From the NCBI GenBank assembly GCA_009841165.1, contig VXMI01000157.1:1-64000 (forward strand): a DNA stretch of 64,000 nt, given 5' to 3'. Under the pieces are notes generated by a model. It searched no databases and was not told the origin of the DNA. It saw nothing but the letters and a program-made list of their open reading frames with translations. Source of the DNA: Gemmatimonadota bacterium (GTDB lineage: Bacteria; Gemmatimonadota; Gemmatimonadetes; Longimicrobiales; Gaopeijiaceae). The first letter of the stretch is position 1. Every line of letters begins with the position of its first letter. Made by a program: the position numbers and the translations under genes. Positions 45,313 to 54,323 of this stretch are shown here, in pieces.

Positions 45313-45532
45313 CGTTGCGCATCGCCGGTACGTCGTCCGGCGCTCCGTTGGGGTCCAGTCCGTTCGCAGTCCACGGGCGGGCCGGAGTTGATGGATTGAC
45401 AACGGGCCGGGGCCATCCCGTGATGGCCGCGGATCGTTACTGGCTCAACTGACCCGACCGGTGCCGACCCCCGGGGGCGGCGACCTGCGACACGAGAACG
45501 ATGCAGACCCGGTCGGGGTACAGTCTTTAATA
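45313..45532 (-). promoter_or_regulatory. 220-base rpsA leader
   Basis: The gap between the cmk stop and the rpsA start has no gene. Its upstream end is AT-rich (TATTAAAG, complement of 45525-45532, right after the cmk stop) and could hold a -10 element, but no good -35 hexamer is found. The rest is GC-rich and lacks a ribosome site. A leader bound by S1 itself for autogenous control is plausible by analogy with E. coli. Confidence 0.3.
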
Positions 45533-47605
45533 CTAGTGCTTTGGGGGAAGAAAAGGGAGGGCCAGATCGATTACGGCCTCCGTCTGCGCCACCGGATCGA
45601 GGTGCGTCGTGTCTACGATTGTCGCCCCGTCGGCGCGGGTCAGAGGAGCGACCTCCCGGGTCGAATCGAGCAGGTCCCTTCCCTTCAACCGGGCGGCTTC
45701 GGCCTCGATTTCAGCGTTCCCCGGGTCGGTCCCGATGCGTTGAAGGATCCTCCGCCGGGCGCGCTCACGGACGTCGGCGTCCAGGTACACCTTGACGTGC
45801 GCGTCGGGAAACACGACGGTCGCCATGTCCCGGCCCTCGGCGACCAGGCCGGGCGGCCGGGCGGCGGCGCGCTGGAGGTCGAGCAGCTGGGCGCGCACGA
45901 GCGGAATCGCCGAGACGCGTGAGACCGAGGCGGTAACGCGGTCGGCGCGCAGTGCACGTTCCGGCACGCGGATTCCCCGGATCCGCACCCCCATGACGCC
46001 CGCGCTCCAGTCGAGCGCGACCTCCAGCGCCTCCAGTTCCTCCCGCGTCACCTGGTCCATTTCGTCGATTCGGCGCTCCGATTCGAGGAGCGCCCAGGTC
46101 ACGGCGCGGTAGATCGCACCGGAGTCCAGGTGCCGGAAACCGAGACGCGAGGCGGCGGCAGCGGCGGTGGTCGACTTCCCGGCTCCCGCCGAACCGTCGA
46201 TGGCCAGAACGACGCAGCGAGGCGCGGACCGCGGACCCTCGGCGCGCACCGCGGGCTTCCCCGCCACCGGCACCCGCACCCGCTCGAGCAGTTTCCAGAA
46301 GCCGGGGAAGCTGACGTCGGCCACCGCCGGGTCGTCCACCTCCAGGTCGCAATCGCGGGTCGCGCCCAGAACGCCAAAGGCCATCGCGATCCGGTGGTCG
46401 TGGAAGCACTCGACCGTGCCCGCCAGCGGCCGCTCCGTTCCCTCGATCGCCAGGCCGTCCGGATACTCCTCCACCCCGACCCCGATCCGTCGCAGGTTGA
46501 GGGCGAGCGCGGCCAGGCGGTCCGACTCCTTCACGCGGAGTTCGCGGGCCCCGGTGATTCGGGTCACGCCCCGGGCGCGGGCGGCCAGAACGGCCAGGAT
46601 CGGCACTTCGTCGATCATTCCCGGAATCTCCTCCTCGCCCACATCCACCGCCCGCACCGGACCCGTCCTCGCGCCGACCCGCAGGTCGCCCACCGGTTCG
46701 CCGGCCGCCAGCCGTCCGGGAAGCACCTCGACGCCGATCCCCATCCGCGCCAACACGGGCAGAAGCCCGGTACGGGTGGGATTCAGACCGACCGCGCGAA
46801 TCGTGAGCGGCGCGCGTCCGGGGGAGAGCGCCGCCCACGCCAGAAGGAACGCGGCCGAGGAGAAATCCCCCGGAACCTCCATGTCCAGCGGGGCGAGACT
46901 CGCGGGCGGATTGGGCAGGCGAACCGACCACGCCCCGTCCCTCCACCCCTCCGCCACTTCCACGCCCATCGCCTCGAGCATGCGCTCGCTATGGTCGCGG
47001 GACCGGCGCGGCTCCCGCACCTCCACCGGCACACCCGCGCCCAGCGCGGCGAGAAGAACCGCGCTCTTCACCTGCGCGCTGGCAACCTCGCCGCCGTGTC
47101 GGATCCCGGTCAGCGGGCCCCCGGTTACGCGCATGGGGAGCACTCCCGGCCGCCCGACGTACTCGACTCCGGCGCCCATCCGTCGCAGCGGCGCCGCGAT
47201 GCGCTCCATCGGCCTCCTCGACAGCGAGTCGTCTCCGGTCAGCACGACCGACAGGGGCTGCGCGGCCAGCGCTCCCGCGAGAAGCCGCGCCCCGGTGCCG
47301 CTGTTGCGGAGATCGAGCGGCGCGGCCGGCTGCCGCCACGCGCGCAGCCCCGGGCCGGCGATGCGCACGGGCTCGCTCGCCGGTCCGTCGGGTCCCAGGA
47401 TCTCGACACCAAGCGCCGCCAGGGCTCCGGCGGTTGAGAGAGGGTCCGCTCCCCGGGGCGCGGCCCCGATCCGGCTCTCGCCCTCGGCCAGCGCGCCGAG
47501 GATCAGGGCACGCTGGGCAATCGACTTGTCGCCGGGCACGCGGATCACGAGCCCCTCGCCGGAGCGGCGCTCCACGCCGGCGCTCAGCCTTCCGCCGACA
47601 CCCAT
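45533..47605 (-). CDS. aroA-cmk: Fused EPSP synthase and cytidylate kinase
   Basis: Predicted 690-aa fusion. Residues 1 to about 450 are EPSP synthase of the shikimate pathway: VIRVPGDKSIAQRALIL, RNSGTGARLLAG, RRPMERIAAPLRRMGA, GDFSSAAFLLAWA and TGARELRVKESDRLA. From about residue 470 a CMP kinase follows: VLAIDGSAGAGKST (P-loop), LDSGAIYRAVTWAL, GLVAEGRDMATVVFPDA and DLLDSTREVAPL. Such fusions are known in other bacteria. ATG 47605 overlaps the tyrA end by 22 bases; a start slightly inside is possible. It joins aromatic amino-acid synthesis to nucleotide supply, ahead of rpsA. Confidence 0.93.
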   Translation of the reverse strand: MGVGGRLSAGVERRSGEGLVIRVPGDKSIAQRALILGALAEGESRIGAAPRGADPLSTAGALAALGVEILGPDGPASEPVRIAGPGLRAWRQPAAPLDLRNSGTGARLLAGALAAQPLSVVLTGDDSLSRRPMERIAAPLRRMGAGVEYVGRPGVLPMRVTGGPLTGIRHGGEVASAQVKSAVLLAALGAGVPVEVREPRRSRDHSERMLEAMGVEVAEGWRDGAWSVRLPNPPASLAPLDMEVPGDFSSAAFLLAWAALSPGRAPLTIRAVGLNPTRTGLLPVLARMGIGVEVLPGRLAAGEPVGDLRVGARTGPVRAVDVGEEEIPGMIDEVPILAVLAARARGVTRITGARELRVKESDRLAALALNLRRIGVGVEEYPDGLAIEGTERPLAGTVECFHDHRIAMAFGVLGATRDCDLEVDDPAVADVSFPGFWKLLERVRVPVAGKPAVRAEGPRSAPRCVVLAIDGSAGAGKSTTAAAAASRLGFRHLDSGAIYRAVTWALLESERRIDEMDQVTREELEALEVALDWSAGVMGVRIRGIRVPERALRADRVTASVSRVSAIPLVRAQLLDLQRAAARPPGLVAEGRDMATVVFPDAHVKVYLDADVRERARRRILQRIGTDPGNAEIEAEAARLKGRDLLDSTREVAPLTRADGATIVDTTHLDPVAQTEAVIDLALPFLPPKH

Positions 47606-48438
47606 CGCCCGCCCCTGTCCATGAGTGTCTCCACACCCCGAAGGTCTCCGGACTCCAGCATCCCGCGAATCGCGGCAATCCGGTGTTCAACGGCCCGAAG
47701 CGCTGCCGCGTCCTCCCCCGCCGCGGCTTCAAGCAGCGGCAGCCACATGGACGGGCTGGAACCGGCAAGCCGGGTCATGTCGCGCCCGCCGGGACCGAGC
47801 TGGCCGGCGGACACTCCGGCGTCCTCCAGCGTCGCGGCCAGCGCGTTCGACAGCAGCTGGGGAAGGTGGCTGACCAATGCCATGACGCGGTCGTGGCGCT
47901 CGGCCGCGATCGTGCGTGGTCGCGCTCCCAGCATGCTCCAGAAGCCCCGGGCGGCAGCTTCCGCACCACTCGCGGCGTCTCCCGTGGCCGCCGGGCAGAG
48001 CCAGACCCGCGTGCTGTCGAACAGATCGGCGCGTGCGGCCGAATAGCCCGAGCGTTCCGAGCCGCACATGGGGTGCGCGCCCACGAAGGGGGAGGAGGCC
48101 GGCGCAGCCGAGGCCGCCTCCAGCACGCCAGCCTTCAGGCTCGCCACGTCGGTGGCCAGCGCGGCACCGCGCCACACCGGCGCCGTTTCGCGCACGAGCC
48201 TCACCGTAGCGTCGAGCGGCGCCGCGAACACGACCACGCCGCCGTCGACGTCGCAGTCGCGCAGGCGAGGCACCACCCGCACACCGTCCCGTGCGGCCCG
48301 CGCGGCGCTCTCGCCGTCGGGGTCGACGCCGAAGACCGGGACACCCGGCAGGCGGCGCAGCACCCCCTTCGCCACCGAGCCGCCCATGGCGCCAAGCCCG
48401 ACCACGGTTGCCGTGCGGAAGCGTGGCCCCTCAGGCAC
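47584..48438 (-). CDS. tyrA: Prephenate dehydrogenase
   Basis: Predicted 284-aa NAD(P)-dependent enzyme of tyrosine synthesis. The Rossmann loop is VVGLGAMGGSVAKGVL, VDGGVVVFAAPLDATV follows, and the catalytic His is in FVGAHPMCGSERSGY; HDRVMALVSHLPQLLSNAL is the dimer helix. No chorismate mutase or ACT domain is attached. GTG 48438 overlaps the rnz stop by eight bases. It is coupled to aroA-cmk, so shikimate and tyrosine steps share a transcript. Confidence 0.9.
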   Translation of the reverse strand: MPEGPRFRTATVVGLGAMGGSVAKGVLRRLPGVPVFGVDPDGESAARAARDGVRVVPRLRDCDVDGGVVVFAAPLDATVRLVRETAPVWRGAALATDVASLKAGVLEAASAAPASSPFVGAHPMCGSERSGYSAARADLFDSTRVWLCPAATGDAASGAEAAARGFWSMLGARPRTIAAERHDRVMALVSHLPQLLSNALAATLEDAGVSAGQLGPGGRDMTRLAGSSPSMWLPLLEAAAGEDAAALRAVEHRIAAIRGMLESGDLRGVETLMDRGGRWVSAEG

Positions 48439-49342
48439 GATACCCGATCTCGATCTCGAGCCCGTCGCGCGCGACGACCGACGCGGGGAAGATCGCGCGG
48501 GCCTGCTCCTCCAGAACCTTCGGCGAGTCCGCGTAGCGCGCCGACAGATGGGTGAGGACGAGCCGCTTCACCTTCGCCCTCGCGGCCACCTGCGCGGCCT
48601 CCGCCGCCGTCGAATGCCGGGTCTCCCACGCCCGCTTCTTCTCCTCCTGGCCGAAGGTCGCGTCGTGGATCAGGAGATCGGCGGCCATCGCCATCTCGGC
48701 GGTGGTGCGTGCCGGCCGCGTGTCGCCCGTGTAGACCACCTTGCGCCCGGGACGGGGCGGCCCCACCACCTCGTCCGGCGTGATCGTGCGCCCGTCGACC
48801 TCGACCGCCTCGCCGCGGTGCAGCCGACCGAAAAGCGGCCCCTCGGGGACGCCCAGGCGCCGCGCCATCTCCACGTCGAAGCGGCCCAGCCGCAGCTCCT
48901 CGACCAGCGCGTATCCGAGGGCCGGCACCCCGTGGTCGACCTCGTAGGCGTGCATCGCCCAGCCGTCGAAACCGACCCTGTCGCCGTGCCGCAGACCGCG
49001 GACCTCCACCGGGAAGGCCAGCCGCTCGATCCCCATGCGCACGGCTGTCCGCAGCAGTTCGACCGTGGCTCCGGGGCCGTGGATCGTCATGGGCTCTTCC
49101 CTGCCCTGCAGTCCCATCGTCCGCAGCAGCCCGGGCAGTCCGAGAAAGTGATCGGCGTGGCCGTGGGTGATGAAGATGTGCGAAAAGGAGAATCCGCTGC
49201 CGAAGCGCATGATCTGGCGCTGGGTCCCCTCGCCGCAGTCGAGGAGGATGGAATCGCCCTCGCGTTGCACGGCGATGCCGGACACGTTGCGGCCAACCGT
49301 GGGTCGCGAGGCGGCGGTGCCCAGAAAACGGACTCGAATCAT
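48431..49342 (-). CDS. rnz: Ribonuclease Z
   Basis: Predicted 303-aa metallo-beta-lactamase-fold endonuclease that trims tRNA 3' ends. The zinc motif is FITHGHADHFLGLPGLL; LLDCGEGTQRQIM, VVYTGDTRPA, LLIHDATFG and LVLTHLSARY supply the other ligands and the flexible-arm neighbourhood. Length matches short RNase Z. It is the first gene of the rnz-tyrA-aroA-cmk-rpsA series and is divergent from the PLP-enzyme operon. Confidence 0.93.
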   Translation of the reverse strand: MIRVRFLGTAASRPTVGRNVSGIAVQREGDSILLDCGEGTQRQIMRFGSGFSFSHIFITHGHADHFLGLPGLLRTMGLQGREEPMTIHGPGATVELLRTAVRMGIERLAFPVEVRGLRHGDRVGFDGWAMHAYEVDHGVPALGYALVEELRLGRFDVEMARRLGVPEGPLFGRLHRGEAVEVDGRTITPDEVVGPPRPGRKVVYTGDTRPARTTAEMAMAADLLIHDATFGQEEKKRAWETRHSTAAEAAQVAARAKVKRLVLTHLSARYADSPKVLEEQARAIFPASVVARDGLEIEIGYRA

Positions 49343-49465
49343 GCGGATAAGGTAACGCGCGCGCGGAGCGGAGTACGCTCGTGCTTTGCGCGGCGGATCG
49401 CACGCGGATTACCTTGGAGCGGTTCCGACAAGCTCACCCCGCGCACGCGAGACGGCGGAGGACAG

Positions 49466-50797
49466 ATGAACTTCAGGGTCACGAACAACGGCGGGCGCCT
49501 CCATGCTCCCAATCGACGCGATTTCCTCGGATCGGCCGCGGCGGTGCTGGGCGCATCCCAGCTGCCGGCCTTCTCCTCGAACGCGACCGAAATCGCCCGC
49601 GACCTGAGCCGCCACCCCGGGACTCCGGCTGAAACCGCAAGCAACGAGGACTTCTGGGCCGAGGTCGCGCGCGCCTTCACCGTCGACCGCACGCTCGTCA
49701 ACCTCAACAACGGCGGGGTCAGCCCGTCCCCGAGCTTCGTGCAGGACGCCATGAAGCGGCACCTGGACTACTCGAACGAGGCGCCCACCTACACGATGTG
49801 GAAGATCCTCGAGCCCCAGCGCGAGGGCGTGCGGGCCCGCATGGCGCGGGAGTGGGGGGTCGACACCGAGGAAATCGCCTTCACGCGCAACGCCTCGGAG
49901 GGCCTCCAGACCGTGCAGTTCGGGTACGATCTGCAGAGGGGCGACGAGGTCCTCACCACCACGCAGGACTACGGCCGCATGCTCACGACCTTCCGGCAGC
50001 GCGAGCGCCGCGAAGGCATCGTCATGCGGCAGATCAAGGTGCCCGTCCCGGCCGAGGACGACGCCGAGGTGGTCCGCCGCTTCGAGGAGGCGATCACGCC
50101 GCGCACGAAGCTCATCCTCATGTGCCACATGATCAACCTGACCGGCCAGATCCTGCCGGTCCGCGAGATCGTCGCGATGGCCCGCAGGTACGACGTGCCC
50201 GTCATCGTCGACGGCGCCCACGCCATGGCGCACTTCCCCTTCAGCCTCGCCGAGCTGGAGTGCGACAACTACGCGACCAGCCTGCACAAGTGGCTCTTCG
50301 CCCCCCACGGAACCGGCCTGCTCTACGTGCGCCGCTCCGAGATCCCCAGCATCTGGCCCCTCATGGCCGCGCCCGACCGCATGGACGGCGACATCCGCAA
50401 ATACGAGGAGATAGGCACGCACCCGGCGGCCAACTACCTGGCCATAGGCGAGGCGCTGACCTTCCATCAGGGCATCGGCGCGGAACGCAAGGCCGAACGG
50501 CTGATCTATTTGAGGGATTACTGGGCGAACCGTCTGCTGGAGAACGACCGCGTCACCCTGAACACGAGCCGGAAACCCGGCTTCGCCTGCGGGATCGCCA
50601 ACGTGCATGTCGACGGCCTCGACACCGCGCAGCTCAGCAATTGGCTCTGGGACGAGCACCGCATCATCAACGTCCCGATCGGCCACGAGGAGTGCACGGG
50701 CCTCCGCATCTCGCCCAGCGTGTACACCACGCTCGAGGAGATCGACCGCTTCAGCGAAGCCATGGAGTGGGCGATCAAACACGGCCTGCCTGCGTGA
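49466..50797 (+). CDS. Tat-exported class V aminotransferase-fold PLP enzyme
   Basis: Predicted 443-aa PLP enzyme of the class V (isopenicillin N epimerase / cysteine desulfurase-like) group. The N-terminus carries a twin-arginine signal (APNRRDFLGSAAAVLGA), so it should be exported folded with its cofactor. The cofactor-binding region reads IVDGAHAMAHFPF, and the Schiff-base lysine is in YATSLHKWLFAPHGTGLLY. NLNNGGVSPSP and TRNASEGLQTVQFG are family motifs. ATG 49466 follows GGAGGACAG. It opens an operon of exported proteins; the stop shares a base with the peptidase start. Substrate unknown. Confidence 0.9.
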   Translation: MNFRVTNNGGRLHAPNRRDFLGSAAAVLGASQLPAFSSNATEIARDLSRHPGTPAETASNEDFWAEVARAFTVDRTLVNLNNGGVSPSPSFVQDAMKRHLDYSNEAPTYTMWKILEPQREGVRARMAREWGVDTEEIAFTRNASEGLQTVQFGYDLQRGDEVLTTTQDYGRMLTTFRQRERREGIVMRQIKVPVPAEDDAEVVRRFEEAITPRTKLILMCHMINLTGQILPVREIVAMARRYDVPVIVDGAHAMAHFPFSLAELECDNYATSLHKWLFAPHGTGLLYVRRSEIPSIWPLMAAPDRMDGDIRKYEEIGTHPAANYLAIGEALTFHQGIGAERKAERLIYLRDYWANRLLENDRVTLNTSRKPGFACGIANVHVDGLDTAQLSNWLWDEHRIINVPIGHEECTGLRISPSVYTTLEEIDRFSEAMEWAIKHGLPA

Positions 50798-52905
50798 TGC
50801 GCAGGCGGGGGGCCGCCGCGTTCGTCCTCCTCGCGGCGGCGCTGGCCGCGGCGGCCGCGCCGCTCCCAATCGCGGGGACCGCGTCCGCCCAGACGCGCGA
50901 AACCGACCTCGACGCGCTCGTCGGGTGGGCGTTCCCCTCCGGGCTCGTGGCGGCTGCCGAAGCGCCGGTCGTGGCCTGGGTCCGCAACGAGCGCGGTGCA
51001 CGCAACGTGTGGGTGGCCGAGGGTCCCGCGTGGGCGGGCCGCCGCGTCACCTCGTTCGCCGACGACGACGGTCAGGAGTTGGGAAGCCTCGCGATTTCCG
51101 CTGCGGGCACGACGATCGCGTTCGTGCGCGGGGGACCACCGAACCGGGCGGGCGAAATCCCCAACCCGGCGAGCATTGCGCTGGGCGTCGAGCGCGAGAT
51201 CTGGATCGTCGGGACCGGCGGGGGCGACGCGCGCAGGCTGGGACCCGGCCACTCGCCGCTCCTCACCGCCGACGGCACGCGGGTCGTCTACATCCAGGGC
51301 GGCGTGATCCGCCGGCGGCCCACCGGGGACCCGGCCGCGGCGCCCGAACCTCTCGCCGACCCCCGCGGGAGCCCCGGCGAACTCCGGCTCTCGCCCGGCG
51401 GGGACCTGCTGGCCTTCACCAGCCAGCTCGGCGACCACGCCTTCATCGGGGTGCTGGACCTCGCGGACGGGACTCTCCGCTACCTCGACCCCTCGCTCGA
51501 CATCGACGGCAACGCGGCGTGGTCGCCGGACGGGAGCGAGATCGCATTCGTGCGCATCCCGAACCGGCAGGGCAGCCTGCCCTTCTTTGCGGTGCGCGAG
51601 TCGCTCCCTTGGAGCATCCGGGCCGTCCGCCTTGCCGACGGCACCGCCCGCACCGTGTTCGCCGCCCCCGAGGGCACCGGCAGCGTGTTCCGCACCATCT
51701 CGGCCGCCAACAACATCTTCTGGGGTGCGGACGACCGCATCGCGTTTCCGTGGGAGGGCAACGGCTACACCAATCTCTACTCGGTGGATGCCCGGGGCGG
51801 CGGTGATCCCCGACCCATCGCCCGGGGCGAGTTCGAGGTCCAGTACGTGGCGCTGGCTCCGGGCGGCGAGGCGCTCGTCTTCTCCTCCAACCAGGGAGAC
51901 ATCGACCGCCAGCACCTCTGGTGGGGCCCGCTGGACGGGAGCGGCGCGCGGCAGCTGACCCCGGGAGCCGGGATCGAATGGCATCCGGCGCCGACCGTCG
52001 ACGGATCGGTGGTCTTCCTGGCGTCGTCGGGCACGGTCCCCGCGCACGCCGAGGTGCTGGCCGGAGACGAGCGCCGCTGGCTGGTCGAATCGGCACGCGA
52101 CGACGTCCCCGGCGGCCTCATCGACCCCGGGCAGGTGGTGTTCCCGTCGGCCGACGGCCTGGCGGTCCACGGGCAGCTCTTCCTGCCCGAAGGACCGCCA
52201 CCCCCCGGTGGCTGGCCCGGCCTGCTCTTCCTGCACGGGGGCTCCCGCCGTCAGATGCTCCTCGGCTTCCACCACCGCGACTACTACCACCACACCTATG
52301 CCTTCAGCCAGCACCTGGCCGCGCTCGGGTACGCCGTCCTCTCGGTCAACTACAGAAGCGGCATCGGCTACGGCATGGAGTTTCGCGAAGCGGAGCACTA
52401 CGGCGCCGACGGGGCCTCGGAAGTCAACGACGTGCTCGGCGCGGGCGTGTACCTGGCGTCGCGGGACGACGTGGACGGCGACCGCATCGGGCTCTGGGGC
52501 GGATCCTACGGTGGGTACCTGACCGCCCACGGTCTCGCGCAGGCGTCGCACCTGTTCAAGGCGGGAGTGGATATCCACGGCGTCCACGACTGGAACGTCG
52601 CGATCCGCAACTTCGTCCCGTCCTACGACCCCGCCGCCCGGCCCGACCTCGCCCGGCGCGCCTTCCAGTCCTCGCCGATGGCGTACGTCGACCGGTGGAC
52701 CTCGCCCGTCCTGCTCATCCACGGCGACGACGACCGCAACGTGCGCTTCAGCGAGTCGGTCGACCTGGCCGAAGTCCTGCGCCGCAAGGGGGTTCACGTC
52801 GAGATGCTCGTCCTGCCCGACGAGGTGCACGGCTTCCTCCTGCACCGCAGCTGGATGTCCGTGTTCCGCGCTGCGGAGGACTTCTTCGGCCGGTTCCTGA
52901 AGTGA
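50797..52905 (+). CDS. Exported S9-family (prolyl oligopeptidase-type) peptidase
   Basis: Predicted 702-aa serine peptidase. A signal peptide ends near ASAQ; TolB-like propeller blades (WSPDGSEIAFVRI, LRLSPGGDLLAFTS) fill residues 60-440; an alpha/beta-hydrolase domain follows. The catalytic triad is Ser570 in GGSYGGYL, Asp646 in HGDDDRNV and His678 in DEVHGF. It probably cleaves short peptides in the periplasm. The ATG overlaps the stop of the PLP enzyme (TGATG), and its own stop overlaps the next start (GTGA), so the genes are translationally coupled. Confidence 0.93.
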   Translation: MRRRGAAAFVLLAAALAAAAAPLPIAGTASAQTRETDLDALVGWAFPSGLVAAAEAPVVAWVRNERGARNVWVAEGPAWAGRRVTSFADDDGQELGSLAISAAGTTIAFVRGGPPNRAGEIPNPASIALGVEREIWIVGTGGGDARRLGPGHSPLLTADGTRVVYIQGGVIRRRPTGDPAAAPEPLADPRGSPGELRLSPGGDLLAFTSQLGDHAFIGVLDLADGTLRYLDPSLDIDGNAAWSPDGSEIAFVRIPNRQGSLPFFAVRESLPWSIRAVRLADGTARTVFAAPEGTGSVFRTISAANNIFWGADDRIAFPWEGNGYTNLYSVDARGGGDPRPIARGEFEVQYVALAPGGEALVFSSNQGDIDRQHLWWGPLDGSGARQLTPGAGIEWHPAPTVDGSVVFLASSGTVPAHAEVLAGDERRWLVESARDDVPGGLIDPGQVVFPSADGLAVHGQLFLPEGPPPPGGWPGLLFLHGGSRRQMLLGFHHRDYYHHTYAFSQHLAALGYAVLSVNYRSGIGYGMEFREAEHYGADGASEVNDVLGAGVYLASRDDVDGDRIGLWGGSYGGYLTAHGLAQASHLFKAGVDIHGVHDWNVAIRNFVPSYDPAARPDLARRAFQSSPMAYVDRWTSPVLLIHGDDDRNVRFSESVDLAEVLRRKGVHVEMLVLPDEVHGFLLHRSWMSVFRAAEDFFGRFLK

Positions 52906-53654
52906 GCCGCCCGGCCGCGAGCCTTCTGGCCATCGTGCTGACCGTCGGCACCGCGCCGCTTTCCGCACAGGATCCGGCGCCCGACAGCCTCCGGTCATTC
53001 ACCTTTCGCGGCAACGTCGTCGACTACGTGACCGAGGTACCGATCGAGGGCGCCTCCGTCGGGCTCGTCGAGGTGCGCCGGCTGGCGATAACCGATGCGC
53101 ACGGATACTTCGAGTTCGCCGATCTGGTTCCGGGCCGCTACACCATCTCCACGACCGGATTCGGGTACGAGCCCAACCGGGAGTCTTCGGATGTTCCCTT
53201 CGGCGCCGTCCTCGTCGTGCGGCTCAGCCCCGCGCCACTGGACGTCGCGGGTCTGGAGGTCGAGATCGCGCGCTTCGTCCGCCAGATCGAGATGCGGCGG
53301 CTCGCGACTCCGGTACCGTCGAGCGGGTTCGATCGGGAGACGCTGGACCGGACGGTCGATTATGATCTGGTTGAGTTCATCAGGGAGAGGACGACGCTGG
53401 ACATCGTCGAAGACTCGTTCGGCCTTCCGGTTGCCCGCTTCCGGAACAGGGTGAGCCGCCTGCGGGTATGTCTCGACGAGTTTCCGGTAGGCGCCGGCTT
53501 CCTGCAGAACCTGCAGCCACACCAGCTTGGGCGGGTCGAGGTCTTCGAGTCCGCGCGGATGGTGCGCTTGTACACGAACGAATTCCTCGAGGAGGCGGCA
53601 GAGCGCGGGTTCCAGCTACGGCCCGTCGATCTGACGTCGGCGAGGGGGTGCTGA
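52902..53654 (+). CDS. CarboxypepD-regulatory-like exported protein
   Basis: Predicted 250-aa protein. A signal peptide (SLLAIVLTVGTAPLSAQ) is followed by a carboxypeptidase-regulatory-like domain (RGNVVDYVTEVPIEGASVGL, DAHGYFEFADLVPGRYTIS) as found at the N-terminus of TonB-dependent receptors. It then shows a plug-like region (RRLATPVPSSGFDRETLDR, VEVFESARMVRLY) and stops before any barrel. Such plug-only proteins are common in Gemmatimonadota and have no known role. GTG 52902 overlaps the peptidase stop. A receptor that lost its barrel is possible, but the open reading frame and coupling look intact. Confidence 0.75.
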   Translation: MSRPAASLLAIVLTVGTAPLSAQDPAPDSLRSFTFRGNVVDYVTEVPIEGASVGLVEVRRLAITDAHGYFEFADLVPGRYTISTTGFGYEPNRESSDVPFGAVLVVRLSPAPLDVAGLEVEIARFVRQIEMRRLATPVPSSGFDRETLDRTVDYDLVEFIRERTTLDIVEDSFGLPVARFRNRVSRLRVCLDEFPVGAGFLQNLQPHQLGRVEVFESARMVRLYTNEFLEEAAERGFQLRPVDLTSARGC

Positions 53655-53656
53655 CT

Positions 53657-54280
53657 GTGGCCGCGAGAAACGGAAGACCCTGCCACCGCCTTGCGTGCAT
53701 CCTCTCGTTCGCGGGACTCCTGGCCTGCGCGTCGACCGGTCCAGGCTCTCCGGCCGCCGACAGGGCCGCCGCCCTCGCGGCCTTCGCGGGCAGCTGGGAG
53801 TTCGACGAGTCGGCGACCGCCCAGGCCGCAAACGTCCGCGGGGTGCGGCCGCAGGACCACATCCAGCAGCGCGCGTCCGATCTCGGAATGGAGATGATGC
53901 GGGAGCAGGGTGCCGGTGCCGACGCCGTCTCCGGCACGCCCGCCGGGCTGCGCCAGACCATGCTGATGGTCGGGATCACGCCGGAGAGACTGGCCTTCCA
54001 GCCGGGCGGCGGCGAGCTCGCGGTCGACTTCGACGCCGAAGGGCCGATCGCGCTTCCGCTCGATGGCGGCTGGAGCGAGGCGTCGGCCCCGCAGGGCCCG
54101 GTCGAGGCGCGGTTGCGCTGGCGCGACGACGGCTTCGCGATCGAACGCAGGATCCCCGGTGGCGGCACCATCCGCGATGCTTGCTACATCCTCGCGAGCG
54201 GCCACCTCCTGGTTACGCGCGAGATCGTCTGGAGGCGAGCCAGGCCGGTCGGACTCATCGTCTACCGGAAGTCGTCCTGA
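53657..54280 (+). CDS. Predicted lipoprotein closing the peptidase operon
   Basis: Predicted 207-aa protein, family not recognised. A lipobox LLAC follows a short hydrophobic segment (LACILSFAGLLAC). The mature part begins AGSWEFDES and is beta-rich, with GITPERLAFQPGGGELAVDF and VEARLRWRDDGFAIER, resembling small lipocalin-like proteins. GTG 53657 has GAGGGG about nine bases upstream; GTG 53648 is an alternative that overlaps the previous stop. It converges on the MscS gene. Confidence 0.65.
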   Translation: MAARNGRPCHRLACILSFAGLLACASTGPGSPAADRAAALAAFAGSWEFDESATAQAANVRGVRPQDHIQQRASDLGMEMMREQGAGADAVSGTPAGLRQTMLMVGITPERLAFQPGGGELAVDFDAEGPIALPLDGGWSEASAPQGPVEARLRWRDDGFAIERRIPGGGTIRDACYILASGHLLVTREIVWRRARPVGLIVYRKSS

Positions 54281-54323
54281 CGCGTCCGGGCGGTCGCACG
54301 CCCCGGCTTCGTCCTCGTCCCGC

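Noticed and set aside
42373-45399. A 1008-codon plus-strand frame opposite rpsA and the binding-protein lipoprotein
   Set aside because: It is Arg/Pro-rich low-complexity sequence spanning two well-supported minus-strand genes, a GC-driven shadow.
49350-49416. Inverted pair AAGGTAA and TTACCTT flanking the rnz/PLP-enzyme spacer
   Set aside because: Only seven bases and 53 bases apart; within chance for this length of sequence.
52902-53654. Reading the CarboxypepD-regulatory protein as a broken TonB-dependent receptor
   Set aside because: The frame is clean, starts by overlapping the previous gene, and the next frame encodes an unrelated lipoprotein rather than barrel strands.
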